From Pseudomonas sp. ML96 (GTDB lineage: Bacteria; Pseudomonadota; Gammaproteobacteria; Pseudomonadales; Pseudomonadaceae): a stretch of DNA of 34,537 nt. A program made the position numbers and the translations under genes. Under the pieces are notes generated by a model. The model was not told the origin of the DNA and did not search any database. It was given only the letters and a program-made list of their open reading frames with translations. Position 1 is the first letter of the stretch; the number at the start of each line of letters is the position of its first letter. The DNA is taken from the NCBI RefSeq assembly GCF_000761545.1, contig NZ_JPMY01000015.1, positions 1-34,537 of the forward strand, in the 5' to 3' direction. Positions 34,529 through 34,537 of this stretch are shown one piece after another.

Positions 34529-34537
34529 ATGCCAACA
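34529..34537 (+). CDS. Start of a truncated gene (first three codons)
   Basis: Only ATG CCA ACA (MPT) is in the window. AAGGAG lies 6 bases before the ATG, and a sigma54-type promoter lies upstream, so a real gene begins here. Its product cannot be named. Confidence 0.7.

Overview
The window reads as a stretch of chromosome from a GC-rich Pseudomonas or a close relative. Three blocks match, from memory, the gene order of the P. aeruginosa PA5424-PA5440 region: purK-purE with a GlsB-type membrane protein, then adhP / LysR / aspA, then pycB-pycA / pycR / an RpiR regulator / zwf. Codon use looks uniformly GC-rich throughout. I see no phage, integrase, intact insertion sequence, CRISPR array, tRNA or rRNA.

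Layout. 1-290: a palindromic element with an 89-bp outer dyad. 0.3-2.5 kb: a YciA-type thioesterase, a hexose-6-phosphate mutarotase, a DUF3299 protein and a GlsB-type membrane protein. 2.6-4.3 kb: purE-purK on the minus strand, with a leader of three hairpins that looks like an attenuator. 4.5-5.5 kb: a VOC protein, a MAPEG protein and a 55-aa lipoprotein. 5.6-9.2 kb: adhP, then a LysR regulator divergent from aspA with a clear LysR-type box between them. 9.2-12.6 kb: a MocR-type regulator divergent from an FMN-binding PaiB-like protein and two coupled GNAT acetyltransferases. 12.6-16.1 kb: an XRE regulator divergent from an alanine/glycine:cation symporter, followed by a type I asparaginase. 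16.2-19.4 kb: a large autotransporter. 19.5-22.8 kb: glutaminase, then an acetylpolyamine amidohydrolase paired with a polyamine-binding protein. 22.9-27.1 kb: a small secreted protein, a CBS-pair protein, an HDOD protein, threonine aldolase, a DUF1127 protein and a lipoprotein. 27.1-31.5 kb: two-subunit pyruvate carboxylase and its LysR regulator. 31.5-34.3 kb: a 58-aa protein, an RpiR/HexR-like regulator and zwf. 34.5 kb: the first codons of a gene behind a sigma54-type promoter.

How the genes fit together. Much of the window serves nitrogen and C4 metabolism. Asparaginase, glutaminase, aspartase, threonine aldolase, acetylpolyamine deacetylase and the amino-acid symporter release ammonia and feed aspartate, fumarate, glycine or polyamines into the cell. 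Pyruvate carboxylase refills oxaloacetate, and zwf draws glucose-6-phosphate into the Entner-Doudoroff and pentose-phosphate routes.

I find no convincing wholly new multi-gene system. The novel-looking material is regulatory and structural. It comprises the purE leader, several stop codons sitting in the loops of perfect hairpins, a hairpin that covers the Shine-Dalgarno sequence of a 58-aa protein, a RpiR/HexR-like operator that argues for a TTG start in zwf, a dyad over the autotransporter start region, and two probable dispersed repeat elements.
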